DNA of 64,000 nucleotides from the NCBI RefSeq assembly GCF_000715075.1, contig NC_134103.1, positions 50,956,730-51,020,729 of the forward strand, read 5' to 3'. Within the stretch, counting starts at the first letter, position 1, and each line of letters starts with the position of its first letter. Under the pieces are notes generated by a model that saw only the letters and a program-made list of their open reading frames with translations, searched no databases and was not told the DNA's origin. Below, piece by piece: positions 1 through 10,815 of the stretch. The translations under genes and the position numbers were made by a program. This DNA is from Nicotiana tabacum. Its lineage: Eukaryota; Streptophyta; Magnoliopsida; Solanales; Solanaceae.

Positions 1-23
1 ATAGGATTAATGACCACCCTAAT

Positions 24-496
24 GTGGAGAATAATTTGTTGAATGATTCTGGGGGTACTAGAGGAGATAAAAGTGGTATAGGTGATGAGCCAAACTCTGC
101 TGAGATTGACAAACACGATATGAATGGGCAACAAAATAAGGAGGAGCAGCTTATTGTAAACATTGTTCCATTGGATGCTGCGGAAAAAAATCCAATGAAG
201 GAAAAGCTAATGCTGAAAAATCACTGATCCCCAATCCCATGAGAAATCAACTGGAAGCTCAACAGAAGGATCATGGTGATTATAAGAATGTGGGAGTCAA
301 AGGGAGAGATATGGATGAAGAATCTACGACACAGAACTTTATAAATGTGGCAAGGCAAGGTGATCTTTCACATAGAGAAATTGAGAAAGGAAAATCTGCT
401 GGGAGGGGAAAGAAGAAGCAATCCAGAGAGAATCAAAGTGTAGTTCCATCCGGGGTTCAAACAAGAAGGACCCTATCTAAATCACACAATCAATGA
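24..496 (+). pseudogene. LINE ORF1 C-terminal remnant
   Basis: Two short open stretches in different frames (24-227 and 239-496), linked by a frameshift near 228-240, sit directly upstream of the LINE endonuclease. The protein is hydrophilic and rich in Lys, Glu, Asn and Gln, with a basic tract (GRGKKKQSREN) near its end, as expected for the nucleic-acid-binding ORF1 tail of a plant LINE. No zinc knuckle is visible, but the N-terminal part lies outside the window. The stop TGA at 494-496 overlaps the probable ORF2 ATG at 493-495. The ORF1 assignment comes from position and composition only. Confidence 0.5.
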
Positions 497-1087
497 TGAT
501 TGCTATAATTTGGAATGTGAGATCGGTGAATACAAAGAAAGCCTTTGAGAGTCTTGTCAATATGTAGAGGCAACATCATTTTCAATTCATAGGGATCATG
601 CAACCAATGCAAAAAGCAAGGAAGGTAGAAAGGTATAGAAGAAAGATTGGAATGCCACAAGCCTTCGTTAATGTCTCAAATAAAATTTGGGTGTTTGTAG
701 ATGAAGATCATGAAGTTGAAATCATCATTAATATGGAGCAACAACTGACCTTAAAGCTGACAAACATGGATATCCAAATGTCTTTCATTGTTACCTTTGT
801 TTATGCAAAATATGATTCTACTAAAAGAATCGAGTTATGGGACAGTTTATATGCAATTGCAAGGGACATGTCTCTTCCTTGGCTAGTCGGAGGAGATTTT
901 AATGTTATTTGGGATGAAGAAGAATAGTTTGGTGGTCTGCCCGTGCATATGAATGAAGTTATTGATTTTAGGCATTGTGTAAATACATGCAACTTATTTG
1001 ATCTTGGATTTAAATGGAGTATTTACACTTGGTGGAATGGGCGAGGTGAAGATGACTGCATTTTTAAGCGACTCGACAGATGCTTAG
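493..1087 (+). pseudogene. LINE ORF2, N-terminal APE endonuclease part
   Basis: First part of LINE ORF2, the apurinic endonuclease-like domain that nicks the target DNA. Reading from ATG 493 gives the N-terminal IIWNVRSVN block, then LVGGDFNVIW (the GDFN motif), then a tryptophan-rich block and FKRLDRCL, all typical of plant L1 endonucleases. In-frame TAG stops lie at 565-567 and 925-927. After 1,087 the frame is cut by the solo LTR, and the same reading frame resumes exactly at 3,630, once the duplicated CTTAG is skipped, with the domain's terminal SDHCP motif. The start is preferred because it matches the conserved N-terminus and overlaps the ORF1 stop. Confidence 0.85.
1083..1087. repeat. 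Left target-site duplication CTTAG
   Basis: CTTAG directly precedes the LTR terminus TGTCACGCCCC. An identical CTTAG at 3,625-3,629 follows the opposite terminus GGGATGTTACA. Five-base duplications are standard for Ty3-gypsy integrase. One copy is needed to keep the LINE reading frame, which confirms the exact insertion boundaries. Confidence 0.95.
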
Positions 1088-1804
1088 TGTCACGCCCCAA
1101 AATCGAGGAGGGCGACCGACGCTCAACCGAGTGAACCCGACCGAGCAAGCCTGTTAGATTCCTTCTACCCAAACTCATTCATGAATAAGGAGAATATATG
1201 TTTTCCTCAATTAAACAATAAAGTGATCATGTCTGCAATTACCAATTTCTTACCAATAGTTTCACCATTTTTAAAGTCTCAAATGGACAAGTAATACAAC
1301 CACAACATAGCATAGTTTTTCTTTCCCCAGCACCAATACACAACCCACACTATGTCTACGGAGCCTCTATAGATAAAGAAGAGTACAATGATAATGCCGG
1401 CAACAAGACCGTGGCTATACCTCAAACAGAATACACAAGTACAAAAGACTCATGACCCTGGAAAGAAGTGGGTCTCACTAAGTCAGTTGGGAAAAAGGTG
1501 CACTGCTATCACTGATCAATATCTCCTGCTGTGGAACCACCTGTATCCATTGAAAGATGCAGCGCCTCTGGCAAAAGGGACGTTAGTACCGCCAAATAAT
1601 ACTAGTATGTATAACTAAACACCCTCTCAATAGAAAGATAATTAATACAAACAAGATTATCATAATATCAATGAAAGACTTAATCAACATCAAACCTCAA
1701 TTTAGGATCAAGACATTGTTCAAATTAATTTTCATATCTCACATTAGGAGATTTTTAGTATCGATATACCATTGTCCGTAATACCAGTGTTCACAATACC
1801 AATG

Positions 1805-2140
1805 CCACCGTACTTTTAGCACGGAGTCCGATCACGACCCGATCGGCTAGGCTATCTCATTAGAGAATCAACCACAATTACCATCAATACCAATACCACG
1901 GTAAATTTAGTACAGAGTCCGATCACGACCCGATCAGATAGGCTATCTCATTAAAGAATCAAGCACAATTACTGTCAATATCAATACCACCGTAAATTTA
2001 GTACGGAGTCCGATCATGACCCGACCGGCTAGGCCATTAGAGACATCAACCACAATTACTATCATTATCAATACCACCGTAAGTTTAGCAAGGAGTCTGA
2101 TCACGACCCGATCGGCTAGGCTGTCTTATTCGAGACATCA
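1805..2140. repeat. Four ~91 bp tandem units in the solo LTR
   Basis: Units begin at about 1,805, 1,896, 1,987 and 2,074, each with CCACCGTA or a close variant. Each unit also carries GGAGTCCGATCA, then CGACCCGATCGGCTAGGC with variation, then an AT-rich CAATTACTATCAAT stretch. The same array, also four units at exact 91 bp spacing, occurs in the relative at 47,921-48,265. The related LTR at 19,055-23,014 has one unit only. Confidence 0.9.
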
Positions 2141-3179
2141 ACCTTTTTATATCAATCATTGCATTTCATACTTCTTTTACATCTTTTCATTTCATTGGTA
2201 CTAGTGGCCATAATTATAAGATCATCCTTGGCAAATTGGCCATATTCAGTATTTCATGCTCACGTTATCAATTTTAAATATCATCCTCATCATCAACAAC
2301 AAACACAATTCAAATCAAAGTGTGTAGTACACATGTGAGAAATTTAGAGTCTAATGCACATAGAGATATTTCACAAAATTTGGCATAATGGCCTTCATTT
2401 GAACCTGACTTAAAGTCGAACTATTATTAATGCACAACTCATATTTTAACACATCCTCAAGTGGTAACATAACATGAATAGAGTATTTGGGATGCTTGTT
2501 GAACATATATCTTTCAACCCAATCTTACTCGGAATAGCCAATTTCATAATAAATCACTCAGGACTTACATAATTTACATGAATATCGTGGGATTCAATTC
2601 TAAGAGAAGAGTTTAGCCAACATACCTCACTTGAGCTCCCTTACACTCTAAAACGTTCCGCAATTCTTAGCAACTTCAATCTATTTTAGTAATATAATAA
2701 ATTGAATCAAAATTAGGAAGATGATCATAGTTCTAGCTCAGTTGAGCATTTTATCAAACACTAGGTGTGCATAAGGTTTCAATGTCCTTTTTATGAAGGA
2801 CTTCCTCATCCCACAACCCAATCATTACCATTTTTAGCTCAACAATCTTCCTACACCCTTTGATAACACATGCATGTAAAACAAACAACTCTCATGCCCA
2901 GAAATTTATCTTGCTAGTTACCAATTTTAAGAAAATTTCGAAATTAGGGGTTAGGGTGTAGAATCTTTCCTCTAGGATGAAGACCTAGTAAGCTTCCCTT
3001 CTTAATCTTCCAAAACTTGAGTAAAAATTGAAGAAAAATTATGGAAGAACACCTTCTCACTCTAGGGCACTCTCTCTCACTTTAAAATATCAAATTATGT
3101 CTCAAAAATGGCCCCAAAGAGTGTATTTAACAAAATAGGGTCGGATTTTAAAAACCCAAAAATGGAGCTCTAGAACAAG

Positions 3180-3420
3180 GTATGCGACCGCATATTGGTC
3201 GCATAATTGGTGTCCAAAATGACCAAAAATCTGCCTGAGTCTGCGGTCACTATGCGGTCCGCATAACTGTTTTGCGGTCGCATAGTGTACCGCATAACAG
3301 TTATGCGGTCGCATAGTCAATTTCATAATTGCTTCCAACTGACCCCATTAACTTCCTCACTCTGCGGCCATTATGCGGTCCGCAGAGTGATTCTGCGGTC
3401 GCACAATGGACCGCAGAAAT
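3180..3420. repeat. GCGG/CCGC palindrome island in LTR
   Basis: A dense run of short inverted repeats such as TATGCGGTCGCATA, TGCGGTCCGCA and CTGCGGTCGCACA, interleaved with single CCGCA and TGCGG blocks, in otherwise AT-rich LTR. In LTR orientation it lies about 200-440 bp from the 5' end, in presumptive U3. Comparable islands occupy the same part of several other LTR families in this window. Function unknown. Confidence 0.8.
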
Positions 3421-3624
3421 GCACTTTTTCGCCAAAAATTTTCCTTTACTTTCCGGTACATTGTTCAACCCAAAAAGTCCGAGCCGCGGCGAGGTTGCGA
3501 GCCGCGAAGAATTTCTATAATACTCAACACGTAAAACCAATTCGGCACCAAAAATATTACTTTCTTTTGCAAAATTTTACGGGGCTTTACACTTAAGTAC
3601 TTCAAAATTTTTCGGGATGTTACA

Positions 3625-6470
3625 CTTAGCCAATGTAGAATTTCAGCAGATGTTTGCAAGATTAGAGATTACTCATCTATCTAAGATAGGTTCAGACCAC
3701 TGCCCGATGATGTTGAGTGTAAATGCCTCGACAGTGCCAATTAAGAAAACATTCAAATTTCTTAATTTCTGGACCAAGCATACATCATTCAAAGATGTTG
3801 TAGCAGAGAACTGGACTGTTGATTTTCATGCTAACCCTTTTACTTTGTTCAATTACAAGCTCAAAAAGGTGAAGAAGGCCCTTTCAATATGGAGCAAGGA
3901 TACAAATGGAAACATCTTTCAAAATATTGCTAGTTTGGAAAAGGTTGTCTTAGTCTATGAAGCACAGTTCGAATTGAATCCTTCTTTTCAGAATAGAGAA
4001 AGGCTTATGAAAGTTCAAGCAAACTTCATAAAATATTTAGCTTTGGAGGAGGAATTTTGGAAGCAAAAATCTAGAATGTCATGGTTCACAGATGGAGATA
4101 GGAACACAAAGTTTTTTCATGCTCAAGTTAATGGAAGAAGGAAAAGGTTGGAATTGAAGAGAATTCAAAATAGCGCGGGCAATTGGATTGAAGATACAAC
4201 AGTTATGGCAGATGAAGCTGTGAAATTTTTCAATGCTCAATTTTATAAAGATAAGGTTCCTGAAGTATTTGGGATACTGGATCATGTGCCACACATGGTG
4301 AATAATGAACAGGATGAAATGCTCATGAGGCAGCCTACCAAAGATGAAGTGCAAGAGGCAGTGTTTGGGCTAAATGGGGACAATGCAGGGGGACCTGATG
4401 GTTTCACTGGGTGTTTTTTCCACAAATGCTGGGATATAGTCGGAGATGGTATATATGACATGGTTAGAGCTTTCTTCAATGGACAAAATTTACCAAAGTT
4501 TGTGACTCACTCAAATTTGGTGTTATTACCTAAGAAGAAAAAGGTTAATACTTATTCTGATATGCGACCAATTAGCCTTAGCAATTTTATAAATAAAGTT
4601 TTCTCGAGTGTTATTCATGAGATACTTCCTAATCTAATATTAGACGAGCATGCAGGTTTTGTTAAGGAGAGAAGCATCGTTGAGAATGTGTTGCTAATTC
4701 AAGAAATAATCATAGATATTAGAATAAGAACTAAAGCAGGGCTTAATGTTGTGATAAAATTAGACATGACTAAAGCCTATGATGGATTATCTTGGCTTTT
4801 CCTGACTAAGGTTCTGAGGAAGATGGGATTTGAAGAAAGATTCATAGGTTTGGTTTTTGGAATCATCTCAAACAATTGGTATTCCGTGTTGTTAAATTGG
4901 CAGCCTTATGTATTCTTCAACTCGACAAGAGGAGTGAAACAAGGAGATGCGGTATCTCCTACTCTTTTTATCCTGGCAACTGAAGCACTATCAAGAGGTT
5001 TGAATGTACTTCATTTGAATTTGTATTTTTGTGGATTTGGTTTGCCTAAATGGAGTCCAAAAATCAATCATCTCGCATACGTCGATGACACTATTATCTT
5101 TTCCTCCTATGATGCTACATCTTTGCAATTGATAATGGAAGTGTCATCTGCGCATAAAGTTGCTTCTGGTCAGCTAATTAATAAATCTAAATCTGAAGTT
5201 TATATGCATCATTTTATACTTGAGAGAGTAGTGAGCAAGGTTCAAAGGATAACTAGCATCAGTAGGCAAGATTTTCCATTTATATATCTTGATTGTCCTA
5301 TATTCTACACTAGAAGAAAAATGGATCATTATCAAGGTCTCATCACCAAAGTCATGGATAAGCTACAATCTTGGAAAGGTAAGTTGTTAGCAATTGGAGG
5401 TAGAGCTATATTGATTTCACATGTTTTGCAAAGTATGCCAATCCACTTGCTGTCAGCTGTCAATCCCCCTCCCTATATTATAAACAAGCTTCACAAGATG
5501 TTTGCTCAATATTTTGGAGTAGTGTTGTTGGTGCAAAGAGTAGACATTGGACATCTTGGGACAAATTGTGTCTTCCATGAGAAGAGGGAGGAGTAGGTTT
5601 TCGATTACTGCATGATGTCTCCAAAGCTTTATTTTGTAAGTTATGGTGAAACTCTAGAACAAAACCTAGCTTATGGAGTTCATTCATAAGTCAAAAGTAC
5701 TGTAAGAAGCTCAATCCTATTATTGTTCCTTGGCTATATGGATCACATATATGGATGAAGATGTTAGAATATAGAGATCTTGTCGAACATCATATTGGAT
5801 GGCATTTAAAAATGGGATCGTCTCTCTTTTGGTATGAAAACTGGACATGGCTTGGAGCTTTATATTTTGTCGTACCTCCAGAATTTGTCATTGACAATTC
5901 TATCAATAATGTATATGAGGTAGTGCACGATGGTGTATGGGATGTTGATAGATTGGTGGACATTTTGCCTGAGGAGTTAGAAGTATATATACTGGGGAAT
6001 ATTAAACCCCTAGCTGCTATTGATGTGCTAGACAAAACATACTGGATGTTGGAATCAAGAGGGGATTTTATTGTAAAATTTGCTTGGGAGTTTTTGAGGA
6101 GAAGGAATGATCCTGCGATGTCATACAGTAAAATATGGGTAAAGGGATTGCCTTTTAAAATATCTTTCTTCTTGTGGAAGGTTTGGAAAGAAAAGTTGCC
6201 TTTAGATGATTGGATGAGACGATTGGGATATTTTATGATATCAAAATTTTGGTGTTGTGTTCAATTTCAGGAATCACTGCCTCGTCTGTTTTTTACATCA
6301 GTTGCAGCTACAAAAGTATGGACTTATTTCCTATCGAATGCAGGAATAAGTATGGAAGGTTTGACACTACACCGGGCAATTGTTAAATGCTGGACAACAA
6401 AAGTTATACCATGATTGCAGCCTATTCTACAAACATTACATGCGATCATCGTGTGGGAGTTATGAAAAAG
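3625..6470 (+). pseudogene. LINE ORF2: end of endonuclease, reverse transcriptase and zf-RVT region
   Basis: Continues the LINE ORF2 frame after the solo LTR. The endonuclease ends at SDHCPM. The reverse transcriptase follows: ISLSNFINKVF, HAGFVKERSIVENV, the metal-binding LDMTKAYDGLSW, RGVKQGDAVSP and the catalytic AYVDDTIIF (YVDD in place of the commoner FADD). The main frame is open to 5,596. A frameshift near 5,575-5,590 then moves the reading frame, which continues through the connection region into KIWVKGLPFKISFFLWK and the cysteine-containing zf-RVT segment. TGA stops lie at 6,412-6,414 and 6,463-6,465. The ATG at 3,617 is inside the LTR and is not the natural start. This domain would copy LINE RNA by target-primed reverse transcription. 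Confidence 0.92.
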
Positions 6471-6495
6471 AAGGAACAGTCAGAAATATGGTGAG

Positions 6496-7090
6496 GTGGT
6501 GACAATTAGTCGAGTTATATATCAAGTTTCTACTACTTTACAGTCTCTTGTCAAAATAAGGAAACCTACTATGAAAAATGTGCCTCACAGATGGCCTGAC
6601 TTAATACAAAAATTGGAGCAATATACTCCAGCTTTGAAGGTAACAGAAGTAATCTGGGAATTTCCTACTGAAGGATGGATCAAGGTCAATACAGATGGTG
6701 CGAGTAGGGGAAATTCTGGAAGGAGTTCCATAGGCTATGTGCTGAGAGATGAGGAAGGAGATATAATTATTGCACTAGGAAAGGAGATACCACAGACTAC
6801 AAATAATGAGGCAGAGGCCATTGTAATTCTGAAGGCAATGAGATACTGTGTTGACCATCGAGTAACACATGTTATGCTGCAAATAGATTCCATGCTCTTA
6901 AAGAATGTATTAGAAGGAAAGTGGGGTAGCCCCTTGGAATGTGAATGACTATGTTGAAGAGATCAAAATGCTAATGGAGGAATACAATGTTCGAGTTTCT
7001 CATACTCTGAGGGAAGAAAATAGTCTAGCAGATCACTTAGCCAACGTGCATTGGATAGTGGGGATATTGAGGCTCATTGCTTTACACAAC
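6496..7090 (+). pseudogene. LINE C-terminal RNase H (plant RVT_3 type)
   Basis: RNase H-like domain at the end of LINE ORF2, in the same frame as the preceding zf-RVT part. It shows KVNTDGASRGNSG (first catalytic Asp), NNEAEA (catalytic Glu) and QIDSMLL (second Asp). A one-base-type frameshift near 6,920-6,935 breaks it, and the frame then resumes with WNVNDYVEEI and the terminal SLADHLAN block (the Asp-His region) up to about 7,090. Plant LINEs acquired this domain to remove RNA from RNA-DNA hybrids. Confidence 0.88.
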
Positions 7091-8195
7091 TTGACTCACA
7101 AGGTAGAAGGATTGTGAATTCAGATAAATTGCAATGTCCTTATTTGAGGGTGAAGGCTGCCAAGAATTAGAGGGGTAACAAATGGATATCAAAGGGATGA
7201 AAGGAAATCAACGGGAATACTGTGATCAAATCTGTAGAAAGGAGATAAAGTGCACTATTGTTTCACTAACATCGTGTTCTTTTTTGCAGGGATCATTACT
7301 ATAAACATGCCTCACCAACTGACTAAACTTCTATGGGTGGTATTAGCACTATGTGTTCATTTTCAGGTAGTGAAGTCAGTGGTGACCAGAAGCATGAAAG
7401 CATGGAGAGTCTCCAGTGGTGTAGGGAAGGCAATTAGGGTTTGGATTTTTGATTTTCGAACATCTGATATAAGCAGGAGTACCTGCTACAGGAAGGTACA
7501 AAGAAGGGATTTGCACCACTGGAGATGCAAGAGAAGGCTGCCCAGATTTTTGCTACATGGCAGGATCATTGGCTGGCATCAACAAAAAGTGAAGGTATTG
7601 GGAAATCATCTCAGTACATTCCAAGAATGGTGCCACATAATGAATACAATAACACACAGCTGGAGCAGGTGGATTTCTGGGAACACACTCGATCATCATG
7701 CTCATATCCATATGGAGGAGAGAAGTATAGAAAAGGAGACAACTGGAGCTTACACAAGTGATCACCATGCTCAAATCCTTATGGAGGAGAACATGGTGAT
7801 GAGATTTTTTACTAACAATGTTTTCTTTTTTGCAGGAAAATCTACTGTCCCTATGCCCTACTATGTGATGGACTCTCAATTAGTGGTATTAGTTCAATAC
7901 ACTCATTCAACTGGGAGGAAGTTAATGGTAGGCAGAAGCATAGAATTAAGGAAGCATAAAATTAAGGAAGCGTACGATGTTGCCATCTGATTTATGCAGG
8001 TACTGTTGGCAAGTAAATACAAGAGCATTTGAGGTGTTTAAAGTTCATATCTAAGTGCTGATCAACACCTCAATATCACCCCAGAAACAGGAATTTCCTG
8101 CAAGCCAAAAGGAGAGATGCAACTGTCAGATGATGGATATGAATACAATGCAGTTTCACTTTCACCCCATAAGAAATACTCAAGAGGAACAACTA
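7090..8195 (+). other. LINE 3' untranslated region with internal repeats
   Basis: About 1.1 kb after the RNase H. The open stretch at 7,250-7,990 has no recognisable motifs and is treated as chance. Two similar blocks carry a pyrimidine tract ending TTCTTTTTTGCAGG, near 7,276 and 7,822, each followed by similar sequence including ATGCC and GTGGTATTAG. A ~31 bp motif, GATCAYCATGCTCA followed by TATGGAGGAGA, repeats about 68 bp apart near 7,690 and 7,758. No poly(A) tail is evident at the right edge. Confidence 0.5.
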
Positions 8196-8199
8196 CTAC

Positions 8200-8690
8200 T
8201 CGTACCAATTAACTGCAACATCTTGGAGTCTATATGAAGCTAGTTCAACTGACTCAATCACAGTGGCTTTCATTACCCTCAAAGTCCTCTGCATTCTATC
8301 GATAAAATACCTGAGGGTCCTCGTTTGGATCTACTCTAGTGAATATCGGAGGGTCCAATTTAATGAAATCACGAACCTTCGCACTGACGGACCTGTCTGC
8401 ATGACCAATACCTACTTCCTGACGTCGAGCCTACGCAGCTACTAATCAAGTTAATAGCTGAATAACATCTCTCATCTCCTGACCCAGTGCATCTGGCTGA
8501 GGAGCTGGATGTACAGGGGCGGGCGCTGGTGCCCCTCGTAGCTCTTTTGGAGGGGGCAGGGTATGTGAGGTCTGAGATGGATTCTCACTATGAGACTCTC
8601 CCCGAGCCCTGGTAACTCATGGCGCTCGACTAGTAGTCTCACCAGCCACGGCCTTGCCCATCTGGGCAGCTGTAGTCTTCGGAGGCATCG
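8200..8690 (-). pseudogene. Ty3-gypsy gag N-terminal fragment
   Basis: Read on the minus strand from an ATG near 8,690, the sequence gives a gag start (MPPKTTAAQMGK), a proline-rich linker, then the capsid-like region with blocks resembling LDPPIF, DPNEDPQVF and ELASYRLQDVAVNWYE. These are typical of Tekay/Del gag. In-frame stops occur in the linker, for example at the expected Gln/Arg codons. Homology stops abruptly near 8,200, where LINE sequence begins, so the rest of gag-pol is missing. About 180 bp separate the gag start from the primer-binding site and LTR to the right. Confidence 0.75.
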
Positions 8691-8865
8691 CTGAAAACGT
8701 AACATATCGTTAGGAACATTAATTCTTATATCACACGATCTAAGATAAGAAGAGAGGATAACATCATATATATCTTGTAGCCTCCTGTCTATAAGTGTGG
8801 TGCACAACACACCCATAAATAAGACTCTACTACACACGGTCTGTAGACAACCCTAGGACAGAACT

Positions 8866-8877
8866 GCTCCGATACCA
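8866..8877 (-). promoter_or_regulatory. Primer-binding site, initiator-Met tRNA type
   Basis: The complement reads TGGTATCGGAGC, one mismatch from the tRNA-iMet primer-binding sequence TGGTATCAGAGC. It lies just inside the LTR ending at 8,884, in the right orientation for the minus-strand gag fragment. Confidence 0.85.
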
Positions 8878-8883
8878 CTTTTA

Positions 8884-10815
8884 TGACCCAAATCGATGGG
8901 CCGCGACGAGTGCCCGAGTCCTACCTGTTGAACACCTCTGAGCATGAAACTAAGATATAAACATGAATAACATCTGCTGAATTACGAGAATAACATACAT
9001 GAGGAAAATCTGCCGAAAAGACATATGTACAGATACGTGTGGAATACGTAGGGCAAGCCGACAAGGCTGCTATAGATAACTATATACCCAAAACTGAAAG
9101 CCGGCAAGGCCACATACTAACCAACTATACATATTGTCTACAAACCTCTAATAGAATATACAACTGTACAAAGACGGGACTGGGCCACGTCATACCCATA
9201 TATGTATACAAGCATATCGTACCACAATCAAAAGCAACTCAGGATCAAATGGAGCACGCCAACTCTCACTGATCAAGGATCCTAAGAAGGGGGACCGTCT
9301 GCTTGTCTACCTGCACCTGCGGGCATAAAACACAGGCCCCGGGAAATAGAGAGTCAGTACAAAAAATGTACTGAGTATGTAAGGCATAAAATTCAGTACA
9401 TAACAGACATAGATAAAACATGAAATAAAGAAATCTGCCTGCAAGTCTAAATCACTTTGTAAATCCCGAAACATTTATAATGTCATGCACGTGCGTATGA
9501 ATGTCGTGTCATGCATAGGTATAGGTGTACATAACATCATTAAGCCTCTGAGGGCATCCCATCATATCATCTTGGCCACTGTGGGCAAAATTATCAACAT
9601 ATACCAGCTGATTAGGTGGTGGTGCGTATATAACGCTGTACCCTTTTCCATATCCCATATACATATATACGCGTATATAACGCCATCTGGTCATGGGTCA
9701 ATATACATGTATAGATGAATGTAATGCATGAGAAGTACGTCAATAAAATCTCTCGGAATGTCATAAGACCATTATACCCATGATTAATATCATGAAATAA
9801 ACTTTATCAATTTATGTATTTTCTGAGACCTATGAACAGACGATAGAGTAATAAGACATATGGGAATTCAAGAACGTAGGCACCTCTAATACTTCTATGA
9901 ACAGAGTCCTTTATGGAAGTTGTGCATTTGCTCGTTTCGTTTATGTCATATAGGTCATGCCAAAAAGAAAGAAGGGATAGCCTTAACATACCTGAATCGA
10001 TTCTCTTGACAATCCTTCTAACACATGCCAATCGCGACGAAACAAGTAATAGCGAGATAGAAATAGGAAACAATTCGTATGAAATGCTCGAAGCAATAAC
10101 GTTGCTATTGCAAAATCATCTCTGTTGAAATTTTCTTCTTAAGATGTGAGTAATCACGTTGCTTATGCACAATAATGTTTGCTGAAACTCTTTCTTAAGA
10201 GAGGAGTATTAACATTGCTATGCAAAGAAAGCTTTTGCTGAAACTCTTTCTTAAGAGATTGCAATTGATTTTGAACTAGTAATGTTACCTTAGGTGGACC
10301 CCACTTAGGATGACTAATCCTTTGCTAAAGGCTTCTAATTTGGCTACCTAGATGTAATGAATCCTATTCAATTCTCGGGGCTGCCACGTTTTTGGGCCTC
10401 TTAGGCCTTATCCCAACATCTTAATTAACTACTAATGTCTTATTTAACTAATTAATCTCTCATTAACCAATAATCAACTCATTATTCACATAATTAAGAA
10501 TTATCTCAAATTACTTAAAATACTACTCACTTTTAACACACTTTATGTACCCTATTATCTCGGTCATGTGGTACCTTGTATGGCACTAGTCCATAAATAC
10601 TGAGTATTATCGCTCGGACCGTATTTTAACCCAAATCAACAACGTTCAACAAAATTCATTTTCCTTGATTCGTTTACCCATTAACCTTTACGGTACTTAC
10701 TTATCACCTGTTATAAATAGCATAAATGATCATAACCTCAAAAATAATCTCTTCCCCGAGTGTACGTCGATTAACTTACGATAAAACTTTTACGTACGAA
10801 ATGCGGGATATAACA
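8884..10815 (-). mobile_element. 5' LTR of the minus-strand gypsy element (~1.93 kb)
   Basis: On the minus strand the LTR runs from TGTTATATCCCGCATTTCGTACG at 10,815 to GGGTCAT at about 8,884. The expected terminal GACA is partly lost, as comparison with the related plus-strand end at 12,214 shows. Primer-binding site and gag follow it correctly. The AT-rich right third (10,280-10,815) closely resembles the LTR at 61,990-62,590, so both belong to one family. Its left ~1.3 kb is also the reverse complement of 10,920-12,214. Short ORFs such as 9,039-9,272 and 9,807-10,073 are judged to be chance. Confidence 0.85.

Larger units (their letters stand above)
1088..3624 (-). mobile_element. Solo LTR (Ty3-gypsy, 2,537 bp) inside the LINE
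   Basis: The segment starts TGTCACGCCCC and ends GGGATGTTACA. It is flanked by CTTAG duplications and has no internal coding region, primer-binding site or polypurine tract, so it is a solo LTR left by LTR-LTR recombination. Orientation is minus: the complementary strand begins TGTAACATCCCG and ends GGGGCGTGACA, matching the 5' and 3' LTR ends of other elements here. It belongs to the same family as 47,167-49,716 (2,550 bp) and is more distantly related to 19,055-23,014. It contains four ~91 bp tandem units (1,805-2,140) and a GCGG palindrome island (3,180-3,420). Short ORFs inside it are judged to be chance. Confidence 0.93.
1..8195 (+). mobile_element. L1-type LINE (non-LTR retrotransposon), decayed and interrupted
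   Basis: Plus-strand plant LINE. In order it shows an ORF1-like remnant, an APE-type endonuclease, reverse transcriptase, a zf-RVT-like segment and a C-terminal RNase H, which is the layout of plant L1 elements that carry RNase H. A solo LTR at 1,088-3,624 splits it. The left edge lies outside the window. The right edge is placed near 8,195 because gypsy gag homology on the other strand begins there; I see no clear poly(A) tail or LINE target-site duplication. At least four in-frame stops and three frameshifts make it inactive. It probably inserted into the gypsy gag now seen at 8,200-8,690, but the other flank is not visible. Confidence 0.88.

Noticed and set aside
7250..7990. 246-codon open frame after the LINE RNase H
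   Set aside because: No motif, odd composition, lies in the LINE 3' region with internal repeats, and overlaps other short frames. Treated as chance.
9485..9718. Paired ORFs on both strands near 9,500
   Set aside because: They lie within an LTR rich in ATATAC/GTATAT alternation that happens to lack stops. No motifs.
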